This document shows positions 1 through 9,120 of a stretch of DNA of 64,000 nucleotides, in pieces. Where the stretch lies: positions 82,566 to 146,565 of the forward strand of contig JAKFWF010000024.1 of the NCBI GenBank assembly GCA_021730785.1. Direction: 5' to 3'. The position numbers and the translations under genes were made by a program. Numbering within the stretch: the first letter of the stretch is position 1; each line of letters opens with the position of its first letter. Under the pieces are notes generated by a model that worked only from the letters and a program-made list of their open reading frames with translations, searched no databases and was not told the origin of the DNA. The DNA comes from Hyphomicrobiaceae bacterium (lineage in GTDB: Bacteria; Pseudomonadota; Alphaproteobacteria; Rhizobiales; Hyphomicrobiaceae).

Positions 1-100
1 TGATGAGCAGCACGGCCGCCAGCACCGCGGCAACAGCCGACAGGCACAGCGCGTTGCCATGCCGGTCGAGGGCGACCGCTATCCCAGGTGCAACTCTCAT
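1..100 (-). CDS. Membrane protein, N-terminal fragment (runs off window)
   Basis: The ATG at 98-100 overlaps the stop of the upstream transferase gene as ATGA, which indicates translational coupling. Only about 33 residues are inside the window. After roughly 15 residues they become strongly hydrophobic (Ala/Val/Leu-rich), consistent with a first membrane segment or a signal anchor. The rest of the gene lies left of the window, so the family cannot be assigned. Being coupled to a TIGR04282-type transferase, it probably acts in the same pathway; that is inference. Confidence 0.5.
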   Translation of the reverse strand, partial: MRVAPGIAVALDRHGNALCLSAVAAVLAAVLLI

Positions 101-897
101 GCGCGGTCGTCATCGCCGCTGGCACTGGCGAGTGTTTCGAACCGCTTGGGCAGGCCGAGCCGCTCGGCCAGTCCGGCGGTCTTGATCAGGTGACGCAGCA
201 GGTCCCGCGACGCACTGGCAGCCGATGCCTCGCGACCGAGGGCGCGAAATAGCGTGCCATCTAATAGCTCGGTGGCAAGGAAACGCAACGTTTCACCGTC
301 ATCCACGTCGTACCATGTCGGCAACGTGACAACCGGCAGATTGATCGCCTTTGCTCGTTCAAGCGTCTGGGAAAACACCCGTTCAGTGCTCCAATCGATG
401 CTCTCGAACAACGATTTGTGGGCGTGTTTCAGTCCTATCAGATAGTAACCGCCGTCGGTCGATGGGCCGATGACCATGCGGTCACCTTCGGCCGCCAGAA
501 GGGTGGCCGCCGTCACGATATAGGCGACCGGCATGGTTGGGCTGTCGGCGTTCAGCAGGCATGCGGTGCCATAGCCGGAAGCCAGCAGGGTCTCTGCCGC
601 ACGATGCAGGCAAAACCCAAGATTTGGTCCGACGGTTTCCAGCAACTCGATGCCGGCCGGCAGGATGGTGCGGAAGAAAGCTTCACTGCCCGCCGGCGCA
701 TAAGCCATCGCCGGCTGGATCGCGGCATGCCGCTGGGCGTTGATCAGCGTGGCGGCGATATCCTGCAGGAACGCCGTGTTGAACTGTGCCGCTTCATTCT
801 GCGCGAGCGGCGGTACCATTCGGGTCTTTGTCCGTCCAGCAGCTGAGGCCTTGGCCATCACCGCAATTCCACAGACACCAGATCTATCAACCGACAT
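97..897 (-). CDS. TIGR04282/DUF2064 family transferase (rSAM/selenodomain-associated transferase 1)
   Basis: A 266-residue protein of the nucleotidyl/glycosyl-transferase-like family DUF2064. The N-terminal segment has the MAKASAAGRTKTRM pattern typical of the family (AK.P..G..KTRL). In the middle are LNADSPTMP, the likely nucleotide/metal site, and STDGGYYLIGL, and near the C-terminus WYDVDD. The family is named rSAM/selenodomain-associated because it recurs beside radical SAM proteins that often carry selenocysteine, now linked to arsenosugar synthesis; its substrate is not established. It is divergent from the cytochrome b gene and coupled to a membrane protein at the window edge. Its closeness to a selenium locus (2.8-12.1 kb) may be meaningful. 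Confidence 0.8.
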   Translation of the reverse strand: MSVDRSGVCGIAVMAKASAAGRTKTRMVPPLAQNEAAQFNTAFLQDIAATLINAQRHAAIQPAMAYAPAGSEAFFRTILPAGIELLETVGPNLGFCLHRAAETLLASGYGTACLLNADSPTMPVAYIVTAATLLAAEGDRMVIGPSTDGGYYLIGLKHAHKSLFESIDWSTERVFSQTLERAKAINLPVVTLPTWYDVDDGETLRFLATELLDGTLFRALGREASAASASRDLLRHLIKTAGLAERLGLPKRFETLASASGDDDRA

Positions 898-1237
898 ACA
901 ATACCTTCAGACCCAACCCGAATGCCATCCGCACGACTGCTTCGCTTATCCATCCCCTGCGGTCGTGTCAAAAAGAGCGCGGCGTTGAACACGAACGCGT
1001 GAACATGAAGGACTCACGATCAAGTGACGACGTCACGTGTGCATGTGATTCGAGAGCCCGGGTCCCATAGGGCAGCGTCCGGCCTGGATGATGATTGTGC
1101 AAGCCTCAGGCACTAAGCCATGCGACGTGAGGCAGTTCTCGGGTACGATCTTGCGATCCGCGAACTAAAGTAAAGTGTCATGCGGCATGTGTTCGAGCTG
1201 GCCTGAAATGACTGGCTCAGCGCCTGTTGAGTAAAAT
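898..1237. other. Divergent intergenic region
   Basis: This 340-bp stretch separates the minus-strand transferase from the plus-strand cytochrome b gene, so it should hold both promoters. I see no convincing gene. The one clear structure is a small palindrome GTGAC-GAC-GTCAC at 1024-1036, which could be an operator; no regulator is encoded nearby and nothing else supports it. Confidence 0.4.
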
Positions 1238-1972
1238 ATGGGTTCTGCAGCGCTTCTCATAGGATCGTCACCATTGGAACAAGCAGCATCTCTGGCAACG
1301 GAAACGCAAGCCTCTGCAAAGGTCATGCACCCGCTGATCATACGCATCACCCATTGGGTCAACGCGGCGGCGATGATCGTCATGATCGGCAGCGGCTGGC
1401 GGATCTTCAACGACTCGCCCCTGTTCGACTTTATTTTCCCGCCGGTGATCACCTTCGGCGGCGACCCCGACGTGTCCTGGCACAAGTATCAAAATGGCGC
1501 CTACGGCGCACTGCAGTGGCATTTCGCGGCCATGTGGGTGCTCGTCATCAACGGGCTCGTCTATCTGACCTACGGCATCGTATCGGGCCGGTTCGGTCGA
1601 CTGTTCCTGCCGATCACCGTGGACGGCGTGCGCAGCGCCGTCCACGATGCCCTGCGCTTCAAGCTCGATCACAACACCGGCGTCTACAATCACGTGCAGC
1701 GCCTGCTGTATATCGGCGTGCTGTGCCTCGGCGTGCTGGTCGTGATGTCGGGCCTTGCCATCTGGAAACCCGTGCAGTTCCAGGGCCTGGCCAAGCTGTT
1801 CATCACCTTCCAGGGCGCGCGCTGGGTCCACTTCCTGTGCATGGTCGGCATCGTCCTGTTCATGATCGTGCACGTGGCACTGGCACTGCTGGTGCCCAAG
1901 ACCATCGTCGGCATGGTCAAGGGAGACGATCACGATACGGACCACAAGCACAAAACCGGTGAGCGGAGCTGA
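1238..1972 (+). CDS. Cytochrome b561-type membrane subunit
   Basis: A 244-residue di-heme cytochrome b of the Ni/Fe-hydrogenase/b561 type (PF01292-like). It should pass electrons between the quinone pool and the molybdoenzyme encoded 3 bp downstream. Several hydrophobic segments carry candidate heme-ligand histidines: HPLIIRITHW near residue 31, WHFAAMW in the second segment, and WVHF plus IVH in the last. The C-terminus is charged and His/Asp-rich. The start is uncertain: the ATG at 1238 is used here, but an in-frame ATG at 1325, directly before HPLIIRITHW, is possible and would remove an unremarkable 29-residue leader. Confidence 0.85.
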   Translation: MGSAALLIGSSPLEQAASLATETQASAKVMHPLIIRITHWVNAAAMIVMIGSGWRIFNDSPLFDFIFPPVITFGGDPDVSWHKYQNGAYGALQWHFAAMWVLVINGLVYLTYGIVSGRFGRLFLPITVDGVRSAVHDALRFKLDHNTGVYNHVQRLLYIGVLCLGVLVVMSGLAIWKPVQFQGLAKLFITFQGARWVHFLCMVGIVLFMIVHVALALLVPKTIVGMVKGDDHDTDHKHKTGERS

Positions 1973-1975
1973 ACC

Positions 1976-2767
1976 ATGGCAGAGAAAACCCCCAGCCCTA
2001 GCATGATGCGTTCGCAACGGCCCATCGACCGGAGCATCCTCGTCGAAAACCGCGCCCTGCTGCGGTCGATCGAACGTCGCACGCTGCTGCGCGGCGGCAT
2101 CAGTCTTGGTGCACTGACGATGCTGACCGGCTGCGACATTACCAACAAGGACGCGGTGCAGGGTGTGCTCTCGCGCATGTCGCTGTGGAATGACCGGGTG
2201 CAGGCATTCCTGTTCTCGCCGACGCGCCTCGCGCCGGAATTTCCTGCTTCGGCCGTGCTCAAGCCGCCGCGCTGGAACGCCTTCATCCCGCGCGATCAGG
2301 TTCCCGACGTGGATGGTGCCACGTGGCGGCTCGAACTTGCGGGCCGGATCACCGACAAGCGACCGCTAACCCTGAGCGACATCAATGCCATGCCCCATGT
2401 CACGCAGCGAACCCGGCATGTCTGCGTCGAGGGTTGGGACTACATCGGCGAGTGGACGGGCGTGCCGCTGCGCCATCTGCTCGAGCGGGTCGGCGCCGAC
2501 CTCACCGCATCCTATGTCGCGTTCCGCTGCGCCGATACCTACACCGGCGGCATCGACATGCCGACCGCGCTGCACCCGCAAACGCAGCTGACCACCAAGT
2601 ATGCCGGGCAGACGCTCGACAAGGCATTCGGCTTCCCGATCCGCCTCAAGGCGGCAACCAAGCTCGGCTTCAAGCAGCCAAAGCAGATCGTCGCGATCGA
2701 AGTCACCAACACGCGCCCTGGCGGATATTGGGAAGACCGCGGCTTCAATTGGTTCAGCGGGATCTAG
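1976..2767 (+). CDS. Sulfite-oxidase-fold molybdopterin oxidoreductase (MsrP/YedY-like)
   Basis: A 263-residue exported molybdenum-cofactor enzyme. Residues near 33-56 hold a twin-arginine motif (ERRTLLRGG), a hydrophobic stretch and an LTGC lipobox, so it is probably Tat-exported and lipid-anchored. The catalytic domain includes TRHVCVEGW, whose Cys is the expected molybdenum ligand, followed by a GEWTGVPL block typical of the sulfite-oxidase fold. It forms a two-gene unit with the cytochrome b in front, giving a quinol-linked periplasmic oxidoreductase. The substrate is not known; MsrP reduces methionine sulfoxide, but MsrP itself is paired with a different cytochrome (MsrQ). Its 3' end overlaps the convergent nucleoside phosphorylase gene by 4 bp. 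Confidence 0.85.
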   Translation: MAEKTPSPSMMRSQRPIDRSILVENRALLRSIERRTLLRGGISLGALTMLTGCDITNKDAVQGVLSRMSLWNDRVQAFLFSPTRLAPEFPASAVLKPPRWNAFIPRDQVPDVDGATWRLELAGRITDKRPLTLSDINAMPHVTQRTRHVCVEGWDYIGEWTGVPLRHLLERVGADLTASYVAFRCADTYTGGIDMPTALHPQTQLTTKYAGQTLDKAFGFPIRLKAATKLGFKQPKQIVAIEVTNTRPGGYWEDRGFNWFSGI

Positions 2768-3603
2768 TGCCGACCGGCGTCGCCATCGCCGGGCGACAGC
2801 CGGCCGGCGATGGCGCGGATGACGGCGAGGGCTGCGACGGAGCCGTCTGCCTCGCCCTTCTCGAAGTCGCTCGCGACCTGGGCCATCTGGTTGGTGACGA
2901 AGGCGAGGCAGACGATGCGGTGGCCCGTCGCCGCGGCCAGGGCGTAGAGTGCTGCCGCCTCCATCTCGACCGCGAGCAGTCCTTCGGCCTTGCGCGCTTC
3001 GATCGCCGCTGCGGTCTCGCGGAACGGCGCATCCGTCGTCCAGGTGCCGCCACGGTGGACCGGCACCGCCATTGCGGCAAAGGCGCCGTCGAGTGCCTCT
3101 AGCAACCCGAGCGCGGCATGGCTGAAGCGAGCCGGCGGCGCGTAATGGTAGCTCGTTCCCTCGTCGCGCAACGCCTTGTCGATCAGGATGAAATAGGGCG
3201 GCTGTCCCATCGCCACCAGTTGCCCCGCCGACGTGATGCTGATCAGCAGGCGGCAGCCGGCGGCAAACAGCTGTTCGGCGACGAGGACCGCGAACGGCGC
3301 GCCGACCGCGCACCCGACCAGCCCGAACTCGATGCCGCCTTCGTGCAGCCGGTACAGCTGCGTGTGGTAGCAGGCCCAGTCCGGGTCGAGACGGGCCCGT
3401 CCGCTGGCACTCAGCTGGCGCACCATGTCGCCGTCGGGATCAAGGACGCAGACGGCGGGAACGCGTGAGGCGGGCAGCTGCTTTTGCCGGCGTGCCTCCC
3501 GCAGCAGTCCATCGGCGGTGAACACCGACGGCTGGTCAAACTGCTTGTCGGCGAGGAGGGGCGGATCTGCCGCCCCTCCTGCCGGCTTTACCTTTGCCAC
3601 CAT
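2764..3603 (-). CDS. Nucleoside phosphorylase-family protein
   Basis: A 279-residue member of the purine/uridine phosphorylase superfamily (PNP_UDP_1). The fold signature VEMEAAALYAL lies in the C-terminal half, preceded by a TTDAPFRET block that resembles the ribose/phosphate-binding region. The reaction would be phosphorolysis or hydrolysis of a nucleoside; the base specificity cannot be read. It is the last gene of the minus-strand selenium run and starts 6 bp after the DoxX-type gene, which suggests cotranscription. Why a nucleosidase sits there is unclear; salvage of an adenosyl by-product is one guess. Confidence 0.75.
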   Translation of the reverse strand: MVAKVKPAGGAADPPLLADKQFDQPSVFTADGLLREARRQKQLPASRVPAVCVLDPDGDMVRQLSASGRARLDPDWACYHTQLYRLHEGGIEFGLVGCAVGAPFAVLVAEQLFAAGCRLLISITSAGQLVAMGQPPYFILIDKALRDEGTSYHYAPPARFSHAALGLLEALDGAFAAMAVPVHRGGTWTTDAPFRETAAAIEARKAEGLLAVEMEAAALYALAAATGHRIVCLAFVTNQMAQVASDFEKGEADGSVAALAVIRAIAGRLSPGDGDAGRH

Positions 3604-3609
3604 CCGGTC

Positions 3610-4272
3610 TCAGGCGAACCGGCGGTACATGCGGGCGACAAACCCGTCGCCGGCAAACGGACCGACCGGGTTGCGTGCCAGCAGCGCATCGAGCCCCAGG
3701 CTGTTGCCTGCCCGATGGATGATGAAGAAGGCCTGCACGAAAATCAGGAAGGCGTACAGCCACGGCCACTCGTGGGGATGCAGATAGAGGCCAAGCCACA
3801 ACTGCAGCGTAAAGAGAATGCCGACCAGCGCAGCCGGGCGCACCATGAAGCCCAGGATGAATGCGATCCCCATGCAAAACTCGATCAGGAAGATCGGCGT
3901 ATTGAGAATGTAGAGATTGGGGGCAACCACATGCTGGATCAGCCAAGCATGCCAGCGGAAGGCCGCGTGCGGAATTTCCTCTTCGAGCCAGAACTTCAGG
4001 CCACCCGACAGTGGTAGCGGCAGTTTCCACAGCGAGCCCTGGAACCACATGCAGCCCATCAGCACGCGGATGCCATAGGTCCACAGATGTTCGCTGGTGC
4101 GTTGGGCGGGATCCTGCTGCCAGTTGCGGCGCGCGATCCAGATGCTGGCGGCCAGGGCCGCCCAGAAAATAACGATGAAGAGATATCTCAGTCCACCGCC
4201 CAAATTGTTAATATGATCAGGGGTATTGCCCCAGAAAAAATCCCAGGCATCATTGAACGGGTTCGTGCGCAC
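3610..4272 (-). CDS. DoxX/DoxD-like membrane protein
   Basis: A 220-residue integral membrane protein with about four to five hydrophobic segments and a DoxX/DoxD-type arrangement (RVLMGCMWFQGSLWKLP, then FLIEFCMGIAFILGFMVRPAALVG). I chose the GTG at 4270-4272 because it follows an AAGGAG ribosome site by 7 nt. An ATG at 4332 would only add a Lys/Arg-rich leader lying deep inside the selD fusion gene. The reading frame overlaps the 3' end of that gene by 23 bp. DoxX proteins are linked to quinone or thiol redox steps and to detoxification; the role here is inferred from the selenium context only. Confidence 0.75.
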   Translation of the reverse strand: MRTNPFNDAWDFFWGNTPDHINNLGGGLRYLFIVIFWAALAASIWIARRNWQQDPAQRTSEHLWTYGIRVLMGCMWFQGSLWKLPLPLSGGLKFWLEEEIPHAAFRWHAWLIQHVVAPNLYILNTPIFLIEFCMGIAFILGFMVRPAALVGILFTLQLWLGLYLHPHEWPWLYAFLIFVQAFFIIHRAGNSLGLDALLARNPVGPFAGDGFVARMYRRFA

Positions 4273-6589
4273 GGAGCTTCTCCTTAATGACTTTGCTGCC
4301 CGCCTGCGCCGTTTGCTGCGGCTCGCCGGCAAGTGCGATGGTGATTGATTCTAGTCGGTCGGATTTCGCAGCCACCCTTCCGATGACCGCCGCATGGGCA
4401 TAGCCGGCTTCGCGCAATGCGGCGACACACTCTTCCGCGATTGCCGCTGGCACCGATGCCAGCAGACCACCCGCCGTCTGCGGATCAAACAACGCCGGGT
4501 ATAGCGGGTGCGCGGACGCAGCCTCGAGGTTGACGATCGCCCGGCGGAGCCGCACATTTTGTGGCTGCAGTGATGAGAAAATGCCCTGCGCCATGACCTC
4601 CGGCAGCCCCTCCAGGAGTGGCACGGCGTGCAACTGCAAGGTGACGTCGACGTTACTGGCCTTAACCATTTCCACAAGATGTCCGAGCAGGCCGAAGCCA
4701 GTCACGTCGGTCGCAGCCGTTGCCCCGAATTTGTGCAGGATCTCGGCCCCCCGCCGGTTCGAGCGTGTCATGTGCGCCAGCGCCGCCATCACCCACCGCG
4801 CCTTGGCCTTGCCGCGCATGTCAGCTGCGAGCAGCGCGCCGGTGCCGATCGGCTTCGATACGATCAAAACATTGCCGGGCTGCAAACCGCCCTTGCGCAA
4901 CGTGAGGGCGCGGTCGACGAGGCCGTTGATCGAAAAGCCGAGGCTGAGTTCGGCGCCTTCGCTGGTGTGGCCGCCGACCAGCGCGCAGTTCGCGTCGCGC
5001 AATATCTCGTTGGCTCCGGCCATCATGGCGGACAGGTCAGCTTCGACCTTGGCCTCGATGCCATAGGGCACGGTCGCGATCGCAAGTGCCGTCTGCGGCT
5101 CGGCGCCCATCGCATAGATGTCGCCGAGCGCGTGGTTGGCGGCGATCTTGCCGAACAGATAAGGGTCATCGACGATGGCGCGGAAATAGTCGACCGAATG
5201 CACGGACAGGCGCGGGCCGCCGGTATCGACGACGGCGGCATCGTCAGGACTATCGAGCCCGATCACCACGTCGTCGCGCGGCGCCGGCACGATTCTGCCA
5301 AGCGCCCGCGATAGCACGGTCGCGCCGACCTTGGCGCCGCAGCCGCCGCAGCGCATGGCCAAGGCCGAGATCTCCTTGATCGCGGCCTTGTCGGCGACGG
5401 CGGTTTCGATCGTGCTGGCCGCCTGCGTCATTTCCGGCGGGTGGTTGAACTTGTCCATGAAGCGGCGGTCGATGCGGTCCTTCAAGGTCCACACCCAGCC
5501 GCCTTCGATCATGATGCCGTTGCGAGTGCCGACCGCATGCGCTTCACCGGTCGAGATGAGATAGAGCGCGTCGCCCTGCGGCTTGTAGGTGACAAGCGGT
5601 TTGGCCGCGATCAAACGGCGCAGGTTGGCGGCCAGCGGTTTGGCGGCGCGCACCGCATAGACCCCGGATTTGGGCAGTGCATAGCCTTGCACGGTCGCGA
5701 TGTCGCCGGCCGCGAACACGTCCGGGTGCGTCGTAGATTGCAGCGTCGACCCGACCTTGATGAAGCTGTCCGCGTCGAGCGGCAGGCCGGTATCGGCGAG
5801 CCAGCCGGCGGGAGCGGCCCGGGTGGTCCAGAAGATTTCGTCGACCTTGATCGCCTGCCCGCCGGCGATCCGGATCAGATTGGCATCGACCCCCTCGACG
5901 CGACTACCAACCAGAAGCTCGATGCTGCGCTCGCGCAGGATCGCCGTGAACCGTTGCCGCACGGCGGGCGGCAGCGACGGCAGCACCTCGGCGCTGGACG
6001 TGATGAGCTTGAACGAGAGCGCGGCCGCGTCCCCGCCAGCGGCTGCCACGTCGCGCATCAAGCGGCGCTGCATGGCCAGGATCAGCTCGACACCGCCTGC
6101 GCCCGCGCCGACCACCGCGATCGTGGAGCGTCCCCGCTGTGCGATGACACGGTCACGAGCAGCCGTGAACCTGGCCAGAAAACCATCGATCGGCTTCACC
6201 GGAATCGCATGGTCCGTCACGCCGCTGACGGAGGCCGCCGGCGTCGAGCCGATATTCACCGACAGCACATCATAAGGCACCGGCGGGCGATTGTCGCAGA
6301 GCACCGTCTTCGCTGCGAGATCGAGGCCCGTGACCTCGCTGTGGTAAAGCCGCGCACCGGCAAAGCGGCACAGGGGACCCGTATCGATGTGTGCATCGTC
6401 GCGGCTGTAGTAGCCCGCGATCATGCCGGGCAGCATGCCCGAATAGGGCGTGTCGACGTGCCGCGTGATCAGCGTCAGCCGGACGCCGGGCATGGGCTCC
6501 ATGCCGAAGTTGCGCAGCACGCCGACATGGGCATGGCCCGCGCCGACCAGTACGATATCCTTGAGGACCGGTGTTCCAGTGGACTTCAT
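4250..6589 (-). CDS. selD: Flavin-dependent oxidoreductase fused to selenophosphate synthetase
   Basis: A 779-residue two-domain protein. Residues 1 to about 390 are a pyridine-nucleotide-disulfide oxidoreductase (NDH-2-like; the N-terminal-to-SelD family TIGR03169) with VLVGAGHAHVGVL for FAD, VVGAGAGGVEL for NAD(P)H and VFAAGDIA near its end. Residues from about 410 on are SelD, which makes selenophosphate from selenide and ATP. The catalytic pair is present as GGCGAK (Cys417, Lys420); the Cys is ordinary, not selenocysteine. The start ATG at 6587-6589 overlaps the permease stop as ATGA; a longer open frame upstream is inside the permease gene and is not used. The flavin domain may deliver reduced selenium to the kinase domain. 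Confidence 0.93.
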   Translation of the reverse strand: MKSTGTPVLKDIVLVGAGHAHVGVLRNFGMEPMPGVRLTLITRHVDTPYSGMLPGMIAGYYSRDDAHIDTGPLCRFAGARLYHSEVTGLDLAAKTVLCDNRPPVPYDVLSVNIGSTPAASVSGVTDHAIPVKPIDGFLARFTAARDRVIAQRGRSTIAVVGAGAGGVELILAMQRRLMRDVAAAGGDAAALSFKLITSSAEVLPSLPPAVRQRFTAILRERSIELLVGSRVEGVDANLIRIAGGQAIKVDEIFWTTRAAPAGWLADTGLPLDADSFIKVGSTLQSTTHPDVFAAGDIATVQGYALPKSGVYAVRAAKPLAANLRRLIAAKPLVTYKPQGDALYLISTGEAHAVGTRNGIMIEGGWVWTLKDRIDRRFMDKFNHPPEMTQAASTIETAVADKAAIKEISALAMRCGGCGAKVGATVLSRALGRIVPAPRDDVVIGLDSPDDAAVVDTGGPRLSVHSVDYFRAIVDDPYLFGKIAANHALGDIYAMGAEPQTALAIATVPYGIEAKVEADLSAMMAGANEILRDANCALVGGHTSEGAELSLGFSINGLVDRALTLRKGGLQPGNVLIVSKPIGTGALLAADMRGKAKARWVMAALAHMTRSNRRGAEILHKFGATAATDVTGFGLLGHLVEMVKASNVDVTLQLHAVPLLEGLPEVMAQGIFSSLQPQNVRLRRAIVNLEAASAHPLYPALFDPQTAGGLLASVPAAIAEECVAALREAGYAHAAVIGRVAAKSDRLESITIALAGEPQQTAQAGSKVIKEKLRAHEPVQ

Positions 6590-8208
6590 GGGCGTTTCAT
6601 TCCGATTGCATCGCTTGGCACATCGCCCGACGAGACGGGCCCATCCGACAGCCGCGTCGGCAGGGTCGAAATGCGCAGCGATTTGCGCAGCCGGCGTGAA
6701 ATCCAATCGATGCCGGCCGACAACAGCACCGTCGCCATGATCAGCACCACAGCGACGTCGAAGCGCAGCTCCGAGATCGCGCCATCGACGTGGAAGCCGA
6801 GGGTGCGCACGCCGAGAATGCCGAAGATCGCGCTCTCGCGCACGATGATCTCCCAGCGATAAAGCATATAGGCCAGAAACTGGCCATAGAGCCGCGGTAC
6901 GGTCTCGTAGGCATAGAGGTTGAGGCCGGTCGGCGCATCGGCCCGGTAGTCGAGCGCATCCGCATGCCGCCCCATCAGGTAGCCGACGATCCCGGCGTTG
7001 TGCACGGCCAGTGCGATGATCGCCGGCAACATGGACGGTCCCATCAGCTGCAGCAGCACATAGGCCAGCATGTATTCGGGGGTTGAGCGGACTACGACCA
7101 GCAGGACGCGGCCCGCGGTTTGTCCGGCCGGGCCAAAGAACCGGCGCGAGACCAACGGAAACAGGATCAGCGAGAGGAGGCCCATGCTGACCAGGGCGAT
7201 CTGCGACAGTACCAGCGTATTCCAGGCGCCGGGCAGGATCTGGCCGACGAAGATCGGCTGGAACCAGGCACCGAGCGCGCTCCACGTCGACCACGCCGTC
7301 CACTCGCCCACGCGAAGCGGTGCCGGCACGATGTCATGGCCAAAGAAGCGGACCACATTGACCAGTGCCGAGCTGCCACCGATGGTGGCTGGCAGCACCA
7401 GGATGCTGCCGATCAGCAGGAACGGCAGCGTCGCCGGCCGGGCCCACAGTCGCCGCGTGCCAATCAGCACGTAGAACACGCCCAGCAGGGCCGCTGCCTG
7501 CGCGTAATGGCCCTGCTTGAAATAGCTCTCGAGGTGATAGCCGACCGTTGGCAGTCCGACGAAGCCGAGCACCAGGGTCGAGCGCAGGCCGCATTCCAGC
7601 CGGTAAAGAGTGTAGGTCCGGAACCGCCCTGCGAGTTCTGGCAGCCGGGCATAGACGAACGCCGAAATCGTCGACGTGCCGACCGGCAGCACGCGGACCG
7701 CCGAGAGGTCCGCCTCCTCGATCATCTCGGCAAACACCTTGGCGAAGATGCCGCTGTAGGGCAGGGCAATCGCCAGGATACCCGTCACCGGGCCGACGCC
7801 GAACACCTGGATCAGCAGTAGTGCCCAGAACAGTTCGTGGATCGACCGCAGCACCAGCGCGATCACACGCACCGCACGGGAGTTCGGGTAGATCACGGCG
7901 AGGCCGAGGCCGACCGTCGCGCCGATGCTGACGCCGATCACCGCGAAGGCAACGGTGAGCACCACGCTCCAGGCTTCGACCGACATGAAATCGGCGCGCA
8001 GGATGCCGTACATCAGACGCTGCAGTTCGGCCCAGGGATGCCGTGCCGTGATCGCGATATCGGCAATGACGAGGCACGCGACGGCGCTGGTGAGAAACAG
8101 CAGGCTGGTGCGCGTGAAGCTTGGAGATGATGGGCCGTCGGCCAGCCGCCACCGGTTGGCAAGGGCGCGTGACAGTGCGCCGGCACCGATCAGATCTGAC
8201 AACCTCAT
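6586..8208 (-). CDS. ABC transporter permease, fused double PhnE-type
   Basis: A 540-residue integral membrane protein made of two PhnE-like permease halves in tandem, each ending in an EAA-type loop (TYTLYRLECGLRSTLVLGFVGLPTVG in the first half; RWEIIVRESAIFGILGVRTLG in the second). A single chain therefore replaces the usual homodimer. It overlaps the ATPase gene and the selD fusion by 4 bp on each side, so the import system and selenophosphate synthesis are translationally coupled. The phosphonate-type family imports oxyanions; the context points to a selenium oxyanion, as proposed for transporters of this class next to selD. Confidence 0.88.
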   Translation of the reverse strand: MRLSDLIGAGALSRALANRWRLADGPSSPSFTRTSLLFLTSAVACLVIADIAITARHPWAELQRLMYGILRADFMSVEAWSVVLTVAFAVIGVSIGATVGLGLAVIYPNSRAVRVIALVLRSIHELFWALLLIQVFGVGPVTGILAIALPYSGIFAKVFAEMIEEADLSAVRVLPVGTSTISAFVYARLPELAGRFRTYTLYRLECGLRSTLVLGFVGLPTVGYHLESYFKQGHYAQAAALLGVFYVLIGTRRLWARPATLPFLLIGSILVLPATIGGSSALVNVVRFFGHDIVPAPLRVGEWTAWSTWSALGAWFQPIFVGQILPGAWNTLVLSQIALVSMGLLSLILFPLVSRRFFGPAGQTAGRVLLVVVRSTPEYMLAYVLLQLMGPSMLPAIIALAVHNAGIVGYLMGRHADALDYRADAPTGLNLYAYETVPRLYGQFLAYMLYRWEIIVRESAIFGILGVRTLGFHVDGAISELRFDVAVVLIMATVLLSAGIDWISRRLRKSLRISTLPTRLSDGPVSSGDVPSDAIGMKRP

Positions 8209-8906
8209 TTCGGGCCGCCGAAGAAAGTGGTGAGGTCACTGGGGCGCAGCGACGATGACGGCTGGTCGATGATCTTGCGGCCCTGTTCCAGCACGACGAT
8301 GCGGCTGCTGTGGGCGAGGGCCAGTTCCACATCGTGCAGCGCGAGCACGAGCGTCTCGTGGGCGCTGGCCAGTTGGCCCAGAATCTCGCCTCCTTGCACG
8401 TTATCGAGTGCCGAGACGACTTCGTCGCCGAGCAGGATTGGCCGCCCATTATACAGCGCGCGTGCGACCGACGTGCGCTGCTGCTGGCCGCCCGACAGGG
8501 CGCCGGCCTGCGCAAACATCTTCTCTGCGAGCCCAACGCGGGTCAGCACGGCCGAAATCTCGGCGATCTCGCCTGAACCCGGCAGAAACAGGGTCTTGAG
8601 GTTGCGGTAGGTCGAATGCCGGTCGAGCCGGCCCATGTAGACGTTGTGGAATACCGACAACGGACGCACCAGGGCAGTGGCCTGGGGCACCAGCGCAATA
8701 TCGCCGGGGCGCTGGGCATGCAGCAGGCCGAGCAACGTCGACTTGCCAGCTCCGCTGCGCCCCATCAAAGCCACGCGCTCGCCGGTCCTGATCTCGAGGT
8801 CGATGTCGGAAAGCACGGTGCGGCCGTCATAGCCAGCCGACGCACCGCTGAGCTTGAACACGATTTCGCCATTTGCTGCCGTATCGCCGGGAGGGCCATC
8901 CAACAT
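8205..8906 (-). CDS. ABC transporter ATP-binding protein, PhnC-like
   Basis: A 233-residue ATPase, normal length for one domain. The Walker A motif is GRSGAGKST near residue 54, the ABC signature is LSGGQQQR, and the Walker B region reads ILLGDEVVSAL, where the usual Asp-Glu pair is kept but shifted towards the form seen in PhnC-like proteins. An H-loop His follows in ALHDVELAL. It overlaps the permease gene by 4 bp. The 214-bp gap to the binding-protein gene upstream contains no gene I can support. Confidence 0.9.
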   Translation of the reverse strand: MLDGPPGDTAANGEIVFKLSGASAGYDGRTVLSDIDLEIRTGERVALMGRSGAGKSTLLGLLHAQRPGDIALVPQATALVRPLSVFHNVYMGRLDRHSTYRNLKTLFLPGSGEIAEISAVLTRVGLAEKMFAQAGALSGGQQQRTSVARALYNGRPILLGDEVVSALDNVQGGEILGQLASAHETLVLALHDVELALAHSSRIVVLEQGRKIIDQPSSSLRPSDLTTFFGGPK

Positions 8907-9120
8907 TCAGCGCCTCCTTCGATCATGTGGGCTGGGGCAATGACGGCGCTTGTTGCAGTATGGCCCGCGAACTCCGACCGGCTATACTGAGCCAATTCGG
9001 AATTCGCGAGCCATGGATCACCATAGTAAAGTTTATGATGCTAGTGTGGCTAAGCGCCGCCGTCACCTATTTGAGTGAGCGGAGCATTTGCTGTGCAAGA
9101 GCGTAATGCCACGCCGGCCC

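Noticed and set aside
2366..3313. Long antisense open frames over the molybdoenzyme and phosphorylase genes
   Set aside because: They are Arg/Gly/Ala-rich shadows typical of GC-rich DNA; the genes in the chosen frames have clear family motifs.
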